Source: an uncultured Chloroflexus sp. (GTDB taxonomy: Bacteria > Chloroflexota > Chloroflexia > Chloroflexales > Chloroflexaceae). From it: a DNA stretch of 64,000 nt. Below are positions 44,202 to 52,826 of this stretch, piece after piece. The notes beneath the pieces were generated by a model. That model was not told the origin of the DNA, did no database searches, and worked only from the letters and a program-made list of their open reading frames with translations. A program made the translations under genes and the position numbers. The stretch's first letter is position 1. Every line of letters begins with the position of its first letter. The stretch spans positions 45,254 through 109,253 of the forward strand of contig NZ_CAKZNK010000143.1 of the NCBI RefSeq assembly GCF_937129525.1, read 5' to 3'.

Positions 44202-45311
44202 ATGACAACATTTAAGCGCGCTTCGATCGATCGACCAGCATACACGCTACCGGGTCAGTATTTCACTTCAGCAGAGATCTTTGCCCGCGAACAGGAACAG
44301 ATCTTTGCCCGTCAGTGGATCTGTGTTGGACGAAGCGCTGACGTGCCTTCGGCTGGCGATTATCGCTTGGTCGAGATTGCCGGCGAGAGTCTTATCCTGC
44401 TCCGCGATCACAACCAACGCCTCTGCGCTTATTATAACGTCTGCCGTCACCGTGGCGCGCGGCTCTGCACTGAAATGCAAGGCAGGCTTGGTGAAACAAT
44501 TGTCTGTCCCTACCACGCCTGGACATACCGGCTCGACGGCACACTGGCGACGGCGCGATATATGCAAGACGCTCCTGGGTTCCGACGCGAAGATTGGCCT
44601 TTAATCGGCGCGACGGTGGCAGAATGGGATGGATTTGTATTTATATCATTGGCCTCGCAACCTGTGCCTTTCAACCAGGCTTTTGCGCCACTGATCGGAA
44701 AGTTTCAGGCATGGGATGTTGGGCGATTGCAACGCGGCGCTCAGATTGTGTATGAAGTGGCGGCGAATTGGAAATTGATTGTCGCCAACTATTCGGAATG
44801 CTACCATTGCCCGCTCATCCATCCCGAACTGGTAGCCGTGTCGCCATGGCAGAGTGGTCGCAACGATCTGACCAGTGGCCCTTTTCTGGGCGGCTATATG
44901 GATTTAACCCACGAGAGCATGACGCTCGATGGTCATACGCGCCGGCCACCGTTACCCGGTCTTGATCCAGTCGATCGTCGTCGGGTCTATTACTATTCCA
45001 TCTTCCCCAACCTTTTGCTCAGCCTGCATCCTGATTACGTCATGGCGCACCGTCTGCTGCCACGGCGTCCTGACGCGACCACCGTTATTTGCGAATGGTA
45101 CTTCGCTCCTGAAATTGCAACCGCCGCCGATTTTGATCCGTCCGACGCGGTAGAATTTTGGGATCGCACCAACCGACAAGACTGGCACGTCTGCGAATTG
45201 TCGCAACAAGGGGTCAGCTCGCGCGCTTACCGACCCGGTCCTTACGCCCAATCGGAAGGACTGTTGTGGCAATTCGATCAAGAGTACCTGCGAGTCATGG
45301 CCCAAGAGTGA
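44202..45311 (+). CDS. Rieske non-heme iron oxygenase, alpha subunit
   Basis: About 369 residues. The Rieske 2Fe-2S centre is formed by CRHRGARLC (Cys81, His83) and CPYHAW (Cys102, His105). The mononuclear iron site includes ECYHCPLIHPEL (His202, His207). The pattern resembles choline-monooxygenase and glycine-betaine-demethylase-type proteins more than aromatic dioxygenases. ATG 44202 is chosen because AGGAG sits 6 bases before it. No ferredoxin or reductase gene is adjacent. The substrate is unknown; 14 bases separate it from a glycosyltransferase. Confidence 0.9.
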   Translation: MTTFKRASIDRPAYTLPGQYFTSAEIFAREQEQIFARQWICVGRSADVPSAGDYRLVEIAGESLILLRDHNQRLCAYYNVCRHRGARLCTEMQGRLGETIVCPYHAWTYRLDGTLATARYMQDAPGFRREDWPLIGATVAEWDGFVFISLASQPVPFNQAFAPLIGKFQAWDVGRLQRGAQIVYEVAANWKLIVANYSECYHCPLIHPELVAVSPWQSGRNDLTSGPFLGGYMDLTHESMTLDGHTRRPPLPGLDPVDRRRVYYYSIFPNLLLSLHPDYVMAHRLLPRRPDATTVICEWYFAPEIATAADFDPSDAVEFWDRTNRQDWHVCELSQQGVSSRAYRPGPYAQSEGLLWQFDQEYLRVMAQE

Positions 45312-45325
45312 GATCATCATCATAT

Positions 45326-46561
45326 ATGCGCGTTCTGATGCTTACCTACGGCAGTCGAGGCGATGTGCAGCCCTTTATCGCCCTCGGCGCAGCGCTACGC
45401 GACGCTGGCCACCAGCCCAAGCTGGCAGCGCCAATGCGCTTTGCTCCACTGGCTGCGACCTATCAGATCGACTTCGTGCCCCTGCCAGGAGACGTAGTGA
45501 CCCTGGCTCGCCAGATTGCTGATGAGGCGCGTGGTCGACCACTGCGCCTCATCAGCATCATCTACCGATTCGCCTTACCCATCGGCATTGAGGTAGCTCG
45601 TCGCATCAAACAGGCTGCCCAATCAACCGATTTCATCGCGCATACGTTTCTGACCATGACGCTCGGACATCTCTACGCAAAGCAGTACGGCGTCGCCGAG
45701 TGTGCCGTTGATCTGTTCCCTTTTTTCGATCCGCCAGTCGAACTGGCTAACCTGATATGGACGCACAACCGCATGGCATTGCACTGGCGACGAATCAGTC
45801 ATCTCTTTGCTCAAACAGTGTTTCGCGTCAGCCAAAGCGTGACTTACCGCTTCTTGCGTTGCCGAAACCCTGAGATCGGTCCGCCACAACTGCTATGGGC
45901 AGCGCCAGGCCGCGAGATACCACTGTTGCTCGCCTACAGTGCCTTGCTCGCGCCACCTGGATCAGGGCCGTTATCAATCCAAACCGGTTCCTGGCATTTG
46001 AACCATGCCGGCTGGCAACCTCCACCTGAGCTTGCCGCCTTTCTTGCCGAGGGTCCGCCGCCGGTAGTGGTCAGCTTTGGTAGCATGGTTTCGCGTGAAG
46101 CCGCTCGAATTGCCAGAATAGTGTTCGATGCTCTGCAACAAACCGGACAGCGGGGGATCGTACAACGCGGTTGGGCCGATCTGATAGCGGAACGCCTACC
46201 CTCCCACATCTATTTAGCCGATGACATTCCTCATGATTGGTTGCTCCCTCAAGCCGCAGCAATGATTCATCACGGTGGCGCCGGGACAACAGCCGCTGCC
46301 CTGCGCGCCGGTCTCCCGGCGGTCATTGTGCCATTTGCTGCCGATCAACCTTTTTGGGCCTGGCGTGCCCATCTGACCGGAGCCAATCCAGCTCCCATTC
46401 CGATAGCAGAGCTATCAATTACCCGGCTAAGCGCAGCTCTGGCAGAGGCAATCAGTCCACTGCGGCGCGCTCGCGCCGCCGACATTAGCAAACGAATGCA
46501 AGCTGAAGGTGGAGTGAAAGCCGCAGTAAAACAGATCATACAATGGGCTGCTATGCGCTGA
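45326..46561 (+). CDS. UGT-like glycosyltransferase (GT1 family)
   Basis: About 411 residues. The N-terminus TYGSRGDVQPFIALG is the acceptor-domain signature of sterol/macrolide-type glycosyltransferases. The donor-binding end has HHGGAGTTAAALRAGLPAVIVPFAADQPFWA near residue 310. Such enzymes glucosylate lipids, sterol-like molecules or carotenoids. ATG 45326 is preceded by a short gap after the Rieske gene; the longer open frame upstream overlaps that gene and is rejected. A carotenoid- or lipid-glucosylation role is an inference from its Rieske partner and the nearby desaturase. Confidence 0.88.
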   Translation: MRVLMLTYGSRGDVQPFIALGAALRDAGHQPKLAAPMRFAPLAATYQIDFVPLPGDVVTLARQIADEARGRPLRLISIIYRFALPIGIEVARRIKQAAQSTDFIAHTFLTMTLGHLYAKQYGVAECAVDLFPFFDPPVELANLIWTHNRMALHWRRISHLFAQTVFRVSQSVTYRFLRCRNPEIGPPQLLWAAPGREIPLLLAYSALLAPPGSGPLSIQTGSWHLNHAGWQPPPELAAFLAEGPPPVVVSFGSMVSREAARIARIVFDALQQTGQRGIVQRGWADLIAERLPSHIYLADDIPHDWLLPQAAAMIHHGGAGTTAAALRAGLPAVIVPFAADQPFWAWRAHLTGANPAPIPIAELSITRLSAALAEAISPLRRARAADISKRMQAEGGVKAAVKQIIQWAAMR

Positions 46562-46678
46562 AGCATTTTCCAACAGGAGTAGCGCTCCGGCGATCTGCTC
46601 ACATAACCAATCACTTCCGGGAACACAAACGGCACAGGCATTTAGCCTGCGCTGACTATATTTAATACACGAAGGCAG

Positions 46679-46719
46679 GTGACCGGGGAAAGGGGGGAGT
46701 TCTTCCGCAGCCGGTCACT
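46679..46719. terminator. Weak hairpin between convergent genes
   Basis: GTGACCGG and CCGGTCAC pair around a 24-base, G-rich loop. No T-tract. It lies between the glycosyltransferase and the WD40 gene. Confidence 0.3.
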
Positions 46720-46728
46720 GCGAGGAAA

Positions 46729-49700
46729 TTATTTCAGTGGCGCCAGATCGAAGAGCAAAATCCCCTCATCGCGAGTGCTCACGGCCAGTTGCGATTCGTC
46801 AGGTGTGACAGCAACAGCCAACACCGCACCGGCTGCCAGATCGATTTCGCGCAGGAGTTCACCATTACTCAACCGGTAAAAGACCAGATGACCGCTAATC
46901 GTACCGGCAATCAGCAGATTGCCATCGGATGTTACCACCATACAGCTCAACCAACCGCGATCATTGGGGATGCGCATCTGCAAGACTTCGGCGTTATTAT
47001 TGGCCACATCGCGCGCGCGTACCGAGCCATCACTGCTGGCACTGATCAGCACATTGTTATCGAAAACTAGACCGGTAATTGGACCATTGTGACCACGTAA
47101 TATGACCGGACTCCCACCGCGCGCCATCTCCCAAACCGCGATCTGTGGCGAGTCTGGTGGTTGATTGGTCACTGCAGCGAGATAAGCGCCATTCGCGCTG
47201 AAAGCCAGTGTGTAGACCGGCCCGTTCAAGCCGGTCAGGCGACGCAGGTATTGCCGGCTGACAGTTTCCCAGATGTATACTTCACCCTGCTCGTTCCCGA
47301 CCGCGATGAGATTTCGATCCGGGCTGACCGCAAGGTTGAGCGGAAACCCTCTCATACCACTCAGTTGCTCGTTAGGACGGCGATTAGTCAGATCGATGGT
47401 TACAATCTCACCAGCTTCACTGATTGCCACCACTTCAGTATCGCTAATAAAATCGATGTACTGCGTTGTCGCTGCGCCGCCATCGAGTTTCAATACGCGA
47501 TCGCTACCCAGCGTATGCACGCGCACGGCGCCATTGGCGCCACTGGCAGCCAGCAATGTGCCGTCGGCACTGTAACGCACGCCGGTAACAATCCCCTGAG
47601 TTACTTGAAAACTCTGCACTACTTCAGTTGAATCAACGTCCCATACAATCAGATTACCGCCCATATCACTCGACGCCAGAATACGCTCACCATCTGGACT
47701 CCAACTCAACCCCAACAGACGCAAACCACGCTGGCGCAACACACCCCGGTTGGAGCCGTTGGCCGGGTTCCACAACCGCACACTGCCATCGAGGCTGGCG
47801 CTGGCAAGGAGCCGACCATCGGGACTATACGCAACACCCCGAATCACTACCCAGCCATCGTGACCACGCAACTCGTGCTGGACATTGCCGGAGGTAGCGT
47901 CAAGAAGATAGATATTACCGTCAATCGAACCAACGGCAATTTGACGACCATCAGGTGAGAAGGCGATACCGGTCAGCCAGAAAGGGGTATTACTCGTCGG
48001 ATCAACCGGAGCGCTAAAACGAAAGGTATCAATCTGACGACCACTCACCACGTCCCACAGTCGCGCTGTCCCATCGCGTGAAGCTGAAGCCAGGCGCTGT
48101 CCGTCAGGACTAAACGCGATATTCCCCAGGAAATCGGTATGACCTCGCAAGATCACTAATGTCTCGCGTCGGTCTACATCCCAAATGCGCACTGTGCGAT
48201 CGGCGCTCCCAGAGGCCAGCAAGCGGCCATCAGGACTGAACGCCAGCGAACGGATCCAGTCGTCGTGACCGCGCAACTGGGCCAGTTCGCGACCATTACG
48301 CACATCCCACAACCGCACGATTGGATCATCTTGCGCGCCGGAAGCAAGGATTGCCCCATCAGGACTGAATGCCAGTGAACTCACATCACCCGTATGACCG
48401 GTAAGTGTCATTTGCAGCACAAACGTTTCGGCATTGCGTAGTTGCACTGCCGAACCGACTGCGACGGCTGCCAGTTGACCATTCGGACTATAAGCGGATG
48501 CGCCCAGACTATCTTCGCGCAACTGTGCGGTCTGCGTGATAGCCTCAACCTGCTGAAGCAATTCCGCCGTTGCTGCCGGCTGCGTGGTCGGTAAAGCCGC
48601 AACTGTCGGCTCCATCGCGACTGCGCCACCCATCATGCCAAACAGCGATCCACCGGTGAGGTACAGGGCCAGCAGGACCGCTACAAGCAAACACATCCCT
48701 AGCGCTGCCACCGCCAACCCGCCCACGATCGCCAGCAAGCACGACGTACTGATGAACGGACGAGCCGGGGTTGCAACCGTTGCAGTCGCCCCGGTTTGCG
48801 CAGCGGCAACCGGCGTTGGCGGTGGAGCAGGCGGTAACGGCGTTGGCGAGACAGGTGGAGCAAGCGATGAGGGAGATGGGGTTGATGTTACCGGAGCATT
48901 CGCCAACGGTACCGAAGCCGTTCCCTGACCAATCGGCGCGGCAGCCCCCATTGGTCGTCCGGCCATCAGGCGCACCGTCTCAAGCGCGCTACGCATCTCA
49001 CTTACCCGCTGATAGCGATTCGCCGGTTTTAATTCGAGCGCGCGCAATGTCAGTTGCTCAGCCAAAACCGATACTTGCGGATTCAGCGCGCGTGGCGCGT
49101 TAAGCGGCACACCGGCCTGGCGTTGATTGGCCGGTGGCGGCGGCCATCCGGTCAACAGATGATACAGTACAGCCCCGATTGCATAAATATCGCTGACCTG
49201 TGCCGGTTCAACCGCGTGGTCATACAGCTCCGGCGCGCGGTATGGCGTGGCTTCCAACCCGATATGGCGCGCGCAGGCAAACGGAGCCAGGCTCAGCCCC
49301 CCCTCCGGCGATGACCAGAGATCACACGTGCGCAAATCGCCGAGCAAGAGCGGAGGCTGATGGTGATGCAACCTATCCAGCACTACAAGCAACCGGTCAA
49401 CAATCGCTAATGTCTCACTCTCAGGCAGGGGAGCGCTGCGTTCACGAGCAAACCTTTCCAGATCAGAACCGCCAGGGTCATCAGCCACCAGATAACAGAC
49501 CAGATCGATGGCAAAATAGTCGCGCAATGCCAGCAATCCCGGCATCTGTACCTGCGCCAGCTCACGCGCCAGCCGCAATACATCGTCAACCGCCGTCTGA
49601 TTTGGCTGAGGCAAAGCTGTGATGAGCACTCGCAGGGAAGAACGTTGATCGATTGCCCGATACAGCTCGGCGTCGGGATATGCATCGAGCGCAACCGTGA

Positions 49701-49740
49701 TCCGGTAATGCCCATTCAGTAAAGTGTCGATGGCGAGCAT
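46729..49740 (-). CDS. Membrane pseudokinase with fourteen WD40 repeats
   Basis: About 1003 residues. The N-terminal part (1-265) has a protein-kinase fold outline, but the ATP Lys is Thr41 (LITAL), the HRD loop reads LGDLRTCD, and DFG reads APF; APE-like RAPELYD and a YHLLTGWPP segment remain. A Pro-rich linker and a single transmembrane helix (about 325-365) follow. About fourteen WD40-type repeats (GHxxxVxxLAFSPDGxxLAS...WD) fill 400-1003, enough for two seven-bladed propellers outside the membrane. Likely a sensor or scaffold; no phosphotransfer is expected. Confidence 0.85.
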   Translation of the reverse strand: MLAIDTLLNGHYRITVALDAYPDAELYRAIDQRSSLRVLITALPQPNQTAVDDVLRLARELAQVQMPGLLALRDYFAIDLVCYLVADDPGGSDLERFARERSAPLPESETLAIVDRLLVVLDRLHHHQPPLLLGDLRTCDLWSSPEGGLSLAPFACARHIGLEATPYRAPELYDHAVEPAQVSDIYAIGAVLYHLLTGWPPPPANQRQAGVPLNAPRALNPQVSVLAEQLTLRALELKPANRYQRVSEMRSALETVRLMAGRPMGAAAPIGQGTASVPLANAPVTSTPSPSSLAPPVSPTPLPPAPPPTPVAAAQTGATATVATPARPFISTSCLLAIVGGLAVAALGMCLLVAVLLALYLTGGSLFGMMGGAVAMEPTVAALPTTQPAATAELLQQVEAITQTAQLREDSLGASAYSPNGQLAAVAVGSAVQLRNAETFVLQMTLTGHTGDVSSLAFSPDGAILASGAQDDPIVRLWDVRNGRELAQLRGHDDWIRSLAFSPDGRLLASGSADRTVRIWDVDRRETLVILRGHTDFLGNIAFSPDGQRLASASRDGTARLWDVVSGRQIDTFRFSAPVDPTSNTPFWLTGIAFSPDGRQIAVGSIDGNIYLLDATSGNVQHELRGHDGWVVIRGVAYSPDGRLLASASLDGSVRLWNPANGSNRGVLRQRGLRLLGLSWSPDGERILASSDMGGNLIVWDVDSTEVVQSFQVTQGIVTGVRYSADGTLLAASGANGAVRVHTLGSDRVLKLDGGAATTQYIDFISDTEVVAISEAGEIVTIDLTNRRPNEQLSGMRGFPLNLAVSPDRNLIAVGNEQGEVYIWETVSRQYLRRLTGLNGPVYTLAFSANGAYLAAVTNQPPDSPQIAVWEMARGGSPVILRGHNGPITGLVFDNNVLISASSDGSVRARDVANNNAEVLQMRIPNDRGWLSCMVVTSDGNLLIAGTISGHLVFYRLSNGELLREIDLAAGAVLAVAVTPDESQLAVSTRDEGILLFDLAPLK

Positions 49741-49781
49741 GGCAGCCCTTCAAGAAACAGACAAAAATTGCTCCGAATCGA

Positions 49782-49807
49782 CAACCCGCCCGCAACAGGG
49801 CGGGTTG
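49782..49807 (-). terminator. Hairpin after the carotene desaturase gene
   Basis: CAACCCGCCC, six-base loop, GGGCGGGTTG: a perfect 10-bp stem in the 99-base gap between the desaturase gene and the WD40 gene. No T-tract on the minus strand. Confidence 0.5.
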
Positions 49808-49839
49808 CCACTTACGCTACCATCAGTATACGGGATGTC

Positions 49840-51231
49840 TTAATCTGCTGCGGCGAGAATCTGTGGTTGGATCACCAGATCACCGCGGGCCTGAGCTTCG
49901 GTAATGCGCTCAACACACCGATTCGCGCTGATCACTGCGCCTTCGATTGAAGCCAGGAAGTGTTGACGAGTATAATCACCGGCCAGGAAAAAGTTTCGTA
50001 CCGGCGTTGCCTGATCAGGTCGATACTTATCCACACCTGGCAAGGCTTGATACACCGAGTTGGGAATTCGCACAATCGTATACTTGAGCAACCTGGCTTC
50101 ACGCGCAATTGGATGCAGTCGCACAAACTCACTCATTACGAACTGCACCAGCTCATCATCAGGTAGCTTGATCAACTCAGCCGCCGGCGCCACTACAAAC
50201 TGCATGATACTCCGTTCGCCCTTATGATATTCCGGCGCTACCATCGCCATATCAGCGTAGACACTCAAATGAGTGCCTGCGCTGAAGAGTAGATTATCGA
50301 CGCCGGCAATGCGCCGGTCGAAGAAGAGCTGCATCGTAATCACTGGCGAACCCTTCAGATGGTTCAAATTGGCAAAGTAGGGTTGCTCACGCAACGCCGG
50401 CGGGATCACCTTGCGCAGATTGTGTACCGGCATCGCTGAGACATAGACATCACCGGTGACAAGGCGACCATCATCGAGCCGAAATCCGGTCACCTGATTG
50501 GTTTCGGCATCGTACTCAATTGCTGCAACCCTGGCGTTCAGCTCAACCCGACCGCCCAGCTTCTCAATCTGCGCAATCAATGGTCGCCAGATATTGGTGT
50601 CAGGCGATCCTTTGACCAGCGCCATCCGTGGCGCTTCTTTCTCATGCGCAAAGTGCAGCATCGCCGTCAACGGCAATTTCGCCGAGACACGGTCGGCGCG
50701 CTGAAAATTAAGCGCCAGCGCCATCGTGTGCATTACCTCATCGAGCGCGCGCTGACCCATTCCGTGGCGTAAATGCCAGGAGGCGTAGGTTTCGTTATCC
50801 TGTTCATCCACATATTTCTGATCGCCGAAGATTACTCTCATCAGCCCCAGGCCCATCCGCAGCTTATCGCCCAGCGACAGTGGCTTAAATGCCAGCACAC
50901 CTGCCAGACCGTTAAACGGCGTAGGAAGCCAGGGCACAAACCGGATTGGCGCCAGGCCGTGGCGTTCAGAAGCGAAGATCATCTCTGCCGGCTTCCAGTT
51001 GAACGTATCACTTAGACCGTACCGCTCAAGGAAAGCCAGGAGATTGTGATACGCGCCAAAAAAGACGTGTAGTCCGCTCTCAATCCAGTCACCGTCGGCA
51101 TCCTGCCAGGCTGACACCTTACCGCCGGGCACATTCCGCTTCTCAAGCACGATTACATCGTGGCCGCGCTCGACCATCGCGCGAGCGACTACCATGCCTG
51201 CCGGGCCAGCTCCTGCAATGACAATACGCAT
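49840..51231 (-). CDS. FAD-dependent phytoene/zeta-carotene desaturase-type enzyme
   Basis: About 463 residues. The dinucleotide motif MRIVIAGAGPAGMVVARAM opens it, followed by VLEKRNVPGGKVSAW. The C-terminal FLAGDYTRQHFLASIEGAV is typical of plant/cyanobacterial-type (PDS/ZDS, CrtP/CrtQ) desaturases rather than bacterial CrtI. It desaturates carotene intermediates with a quinone or oxygen acceptor. ATG 51231 is preferred over an upstream TTG; AGGA lies about 11 bases upstream. A near-consensus promoter is at 51289-51317. The family also includes unrelated amine oxidases, so the exact substrate is unproved. Confidence 0.85.
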   Translation of the reverse strand: MRIVIAGAGPAGMVVARAMVERGHDVIVLEKRNVPGGKVSAWQDADGDWIESGLHVFFGAYHNLLAFLERYGLSDTFNWKPAEMIFASERHGLAPIRFVPWLPTPFNGLAGVLAFKPLSLGDKLRMGLGLMRVIFGDQKYVDEQDNETYASWHLRHGMGQRALDEVMHTMALALNFQRADRVSAKLPLTAMLHFAHEKEAPRMALVKGSPDTNIWRPLIAQIEKLGGRVELNARVAAIEYDAETNQVTGFRLDDGRLVTGDVYVSAMPVHNLRKVIPPALREQPYFANLNHLKGSPVITMQLFFDRRIAGVDNLLFSAGTHLSVYADMAMVAPEYHKGERSIMQFVVAPAAELIKLPDDELVQFVMSEFVRLHPIAREARLLKYTIVRIPNSVYQALPGVDKYRPDQATPVRNFFLAGDYTRQHFLASIEGAVISANRCVERITEAQARGDLVIQPQILAAAD

Positions 51232-51288
51232 AGTGGTTTGATTCCTGTGACTATTCAATTCAATGTGCAAAAATGAACAACCTACATC

Positions 51289-51317
51289 TTTATAGCATGG
51301 TTAGGATGGTCACGCAA
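51289..51317 (-). promoter_or_regulatory. Predicted sigma-A promoter of the desaturase gene
   Basis: Minus strand: TTGCGT, 17-base spacer, TATAAA, about 60 bases before ATG 51231. Confidence 0.6.
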
Positions 51318-51592
51318 GGCATATGAACAGCTCTTGCACAACCTTGAGAGTCCGCAGTCGTTGCGAGGATGGCAAGGAATACCGGTGGGTAACGTAGCAT
51401 ACTCGCTCCTCCACCATTGGGATAGAGCATTGACCTGGACGACGCAGGCGTGGCCTGTCTTTCACATCACAGTGTAGCTATAGATTGCGAAAAAAGCGAG
51501 AAAATCCGGCAACAGGGCAAGCAAAGCTTTGGATAGAGTGCTACAATGCCTTTGAATTGTTGTGAGAACCTATCGTACCGGCACACCGTCTT
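51318..51592. other. Gene-free stretch between the desaturase promoter and the glycoside hydrolase
   Basis: Together with the desaturase leader this makes a gap of about 360 bases. A TACAAT at 51542-51547 is a possible -10 for the hydrolase gene, but no matching -35 was found. No coding frame with a plausible start was seen. Confidence 0.5.
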
Positions 51593-52714
51593 ATGCCCGC
51601 AAAGACAAGTATCGTACCGCGCGTGCTCCTGAGTCTCGGTCTGGCCTTTCTGATCGGCCTCCAATTCATTACGCCACGGCTACCTCGCCCCTTTGACCTT
51701 CCTTCACCTCGCACTGTTACTACCACTAATCCGCTCATCGGCGTGCATACTCGCCTGACCGGGATCGGCGATGAAGCCTATGTTCGCCGCGCGCTGGCTC
51801 AGGTCAACGAGATGGGCGCGAGCTGGATTGTCGAACTCTTCCCATGGGCCTATATCCAACCCCGTTCACGCTATGGCTTTGACTGGGCCGGGGCCGACCT
51901 GATCATCGCTCATGCCCGCGCGCAAGGTCTCAATGTGGTGGCCCGCCTTGATATTGTGCCGGCCTGGGCCCGACCACCGGGCACAACCGATCGCTATCTC
52001 GACCGCGACCATTTTGCCGACTTCGCCCACTTTGCCGCCGCCTTCGCTGCCCGCTACGCCAGCCAGGGTGTGCGTCACATTATCATTTGGAATGAACCCA
52101 ATCTGCGCTTTGAATGGGGTGAGCGACCACCCGACCCGGGAGCGTATACTGATCTGCTCAAACAGACCTACCCTGCAATCAAAGCCGTTGCCCCAGATGC
52201 AATTGTGATTGCCGGTGCTCTCTCACCTGGCCCCAGCCTCGAAGGCGGCACGCTCCGTATGGACGACATGCAGTTTCTCGCTTCCCTGGCCGATGCCGGC
52301 GCCTTCCCCTTTTTTGATATGTGGGCCGTTCACGCCTACGGCGGCCTTGAACCACCCGATACCGAACCAGCGTTTGACCGGGTCAATTTTCGCCGGATTG
52401 AACTGGTGCGCAACCTGCTCGATCAGCTCGGCGGAACTGATAAACGGATCATCATTACCGAAGGTGGCTACAACGATCATCCCCGCTGGAGCGGCGCTGT
52501 GCGACCTGCCGATCGACTCCGCTGGACGATTGCCACCTACGAGCAATCACGTCGTTATCCCTGGCTTGAAGCCACCATTCTCTGGCAATTCAGCACACCC
52601 TTCCTCACCCGATCCTACCCCGATGCCTGGAATTTTGTCCATCCTGATGGCACACCACGCGCGATCTATCTGGCCGTGCAAGCCTACGCTCGCAACGGCA
52701 TCCTGCCGCCATAA
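51593..52714 (+). CDS. Glycoside hydrolase-like protein (clan GH-A)
   Basis: About 373 residues with an N-terminal hydrophobic anchor (10-25). The TIM barrel has the acid/base Glu168 in IIWNEPN and the likely nucleophile Glu290 in IIITEGG, typical of clan GH-A families such as 5 and 39. It appears secreted or membrane-anchored on the outside. No SD is visible before ATG 51593. Downstream gene is an aminotransferase on its own promoter. The sugar substrate is unknown. Confidence 0.82.
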   Translation: MPAKTSIVPRVLLSLGLAFLIGLQFITPRLPRPFDLPSPRTVTTTNPLIGVHTRLTGIGDEAYVRRALAQVNEMGASWIVELFPWAYIQPRSRYGFDWAGADLIIAHARAQGLNVVARLDIVPAWARPPGTTDRYLDRDHFADFAHFAAAFAARYASQGVRHIIIWNEPNLRFEWGERPPDPGAYTDLLKQTYPAIKAVAPDAIVIAGALSPGPSLEGGTLRMDDMQFLASLADAGAFPFFDMWAVHAYGGLEPPDTEPAFDRVNFRRIELVRNLLDQLGGTDKRIIITEGGYNDHPRWSGAVRPADRLRWTIATYEQSRRYPWLEATILWQFSTPFLTRSYPDAWNFVHPDGTPRAIYLAVQAYARNGILPP

Positions 52715-52780
52715 ATCACATTGCCGACCCAGGGTATGCGTCATCGTGATACCGAAACGTCACCACGCCTTCCATGCCTC

Positions 52781-52789
52781 TGGTATAAT
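52781..52789 (+). promoter_or_regulatory. Extended -10 promoter of the aminotransferase gene
   Basis: TGGTATAAT, a perfect extended -10 (TG-N-TATAAT), about 38 bases before ATG 52827. Confidence 0.55.
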
Positions 52790-52826
52790 CCCTTCAAGTC
52801 TGTGCGCGACCCAACAGGAGAGTTCT

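Noticed and set aside
45158..45325. Upstream extension of the glycosyltransferase
   Set aside because: It overlaps the Rieske gene and adds a basic leader absent in the family; ATG 45326 starts at the conserved signature.
52209..52826. Upstream extension of the aminotransferase frame
   Set aside because: It overlaps the confirmed glycoside hydrolase in another frame; the AGGAG-preceded ATG 52827 gives the normal family length.
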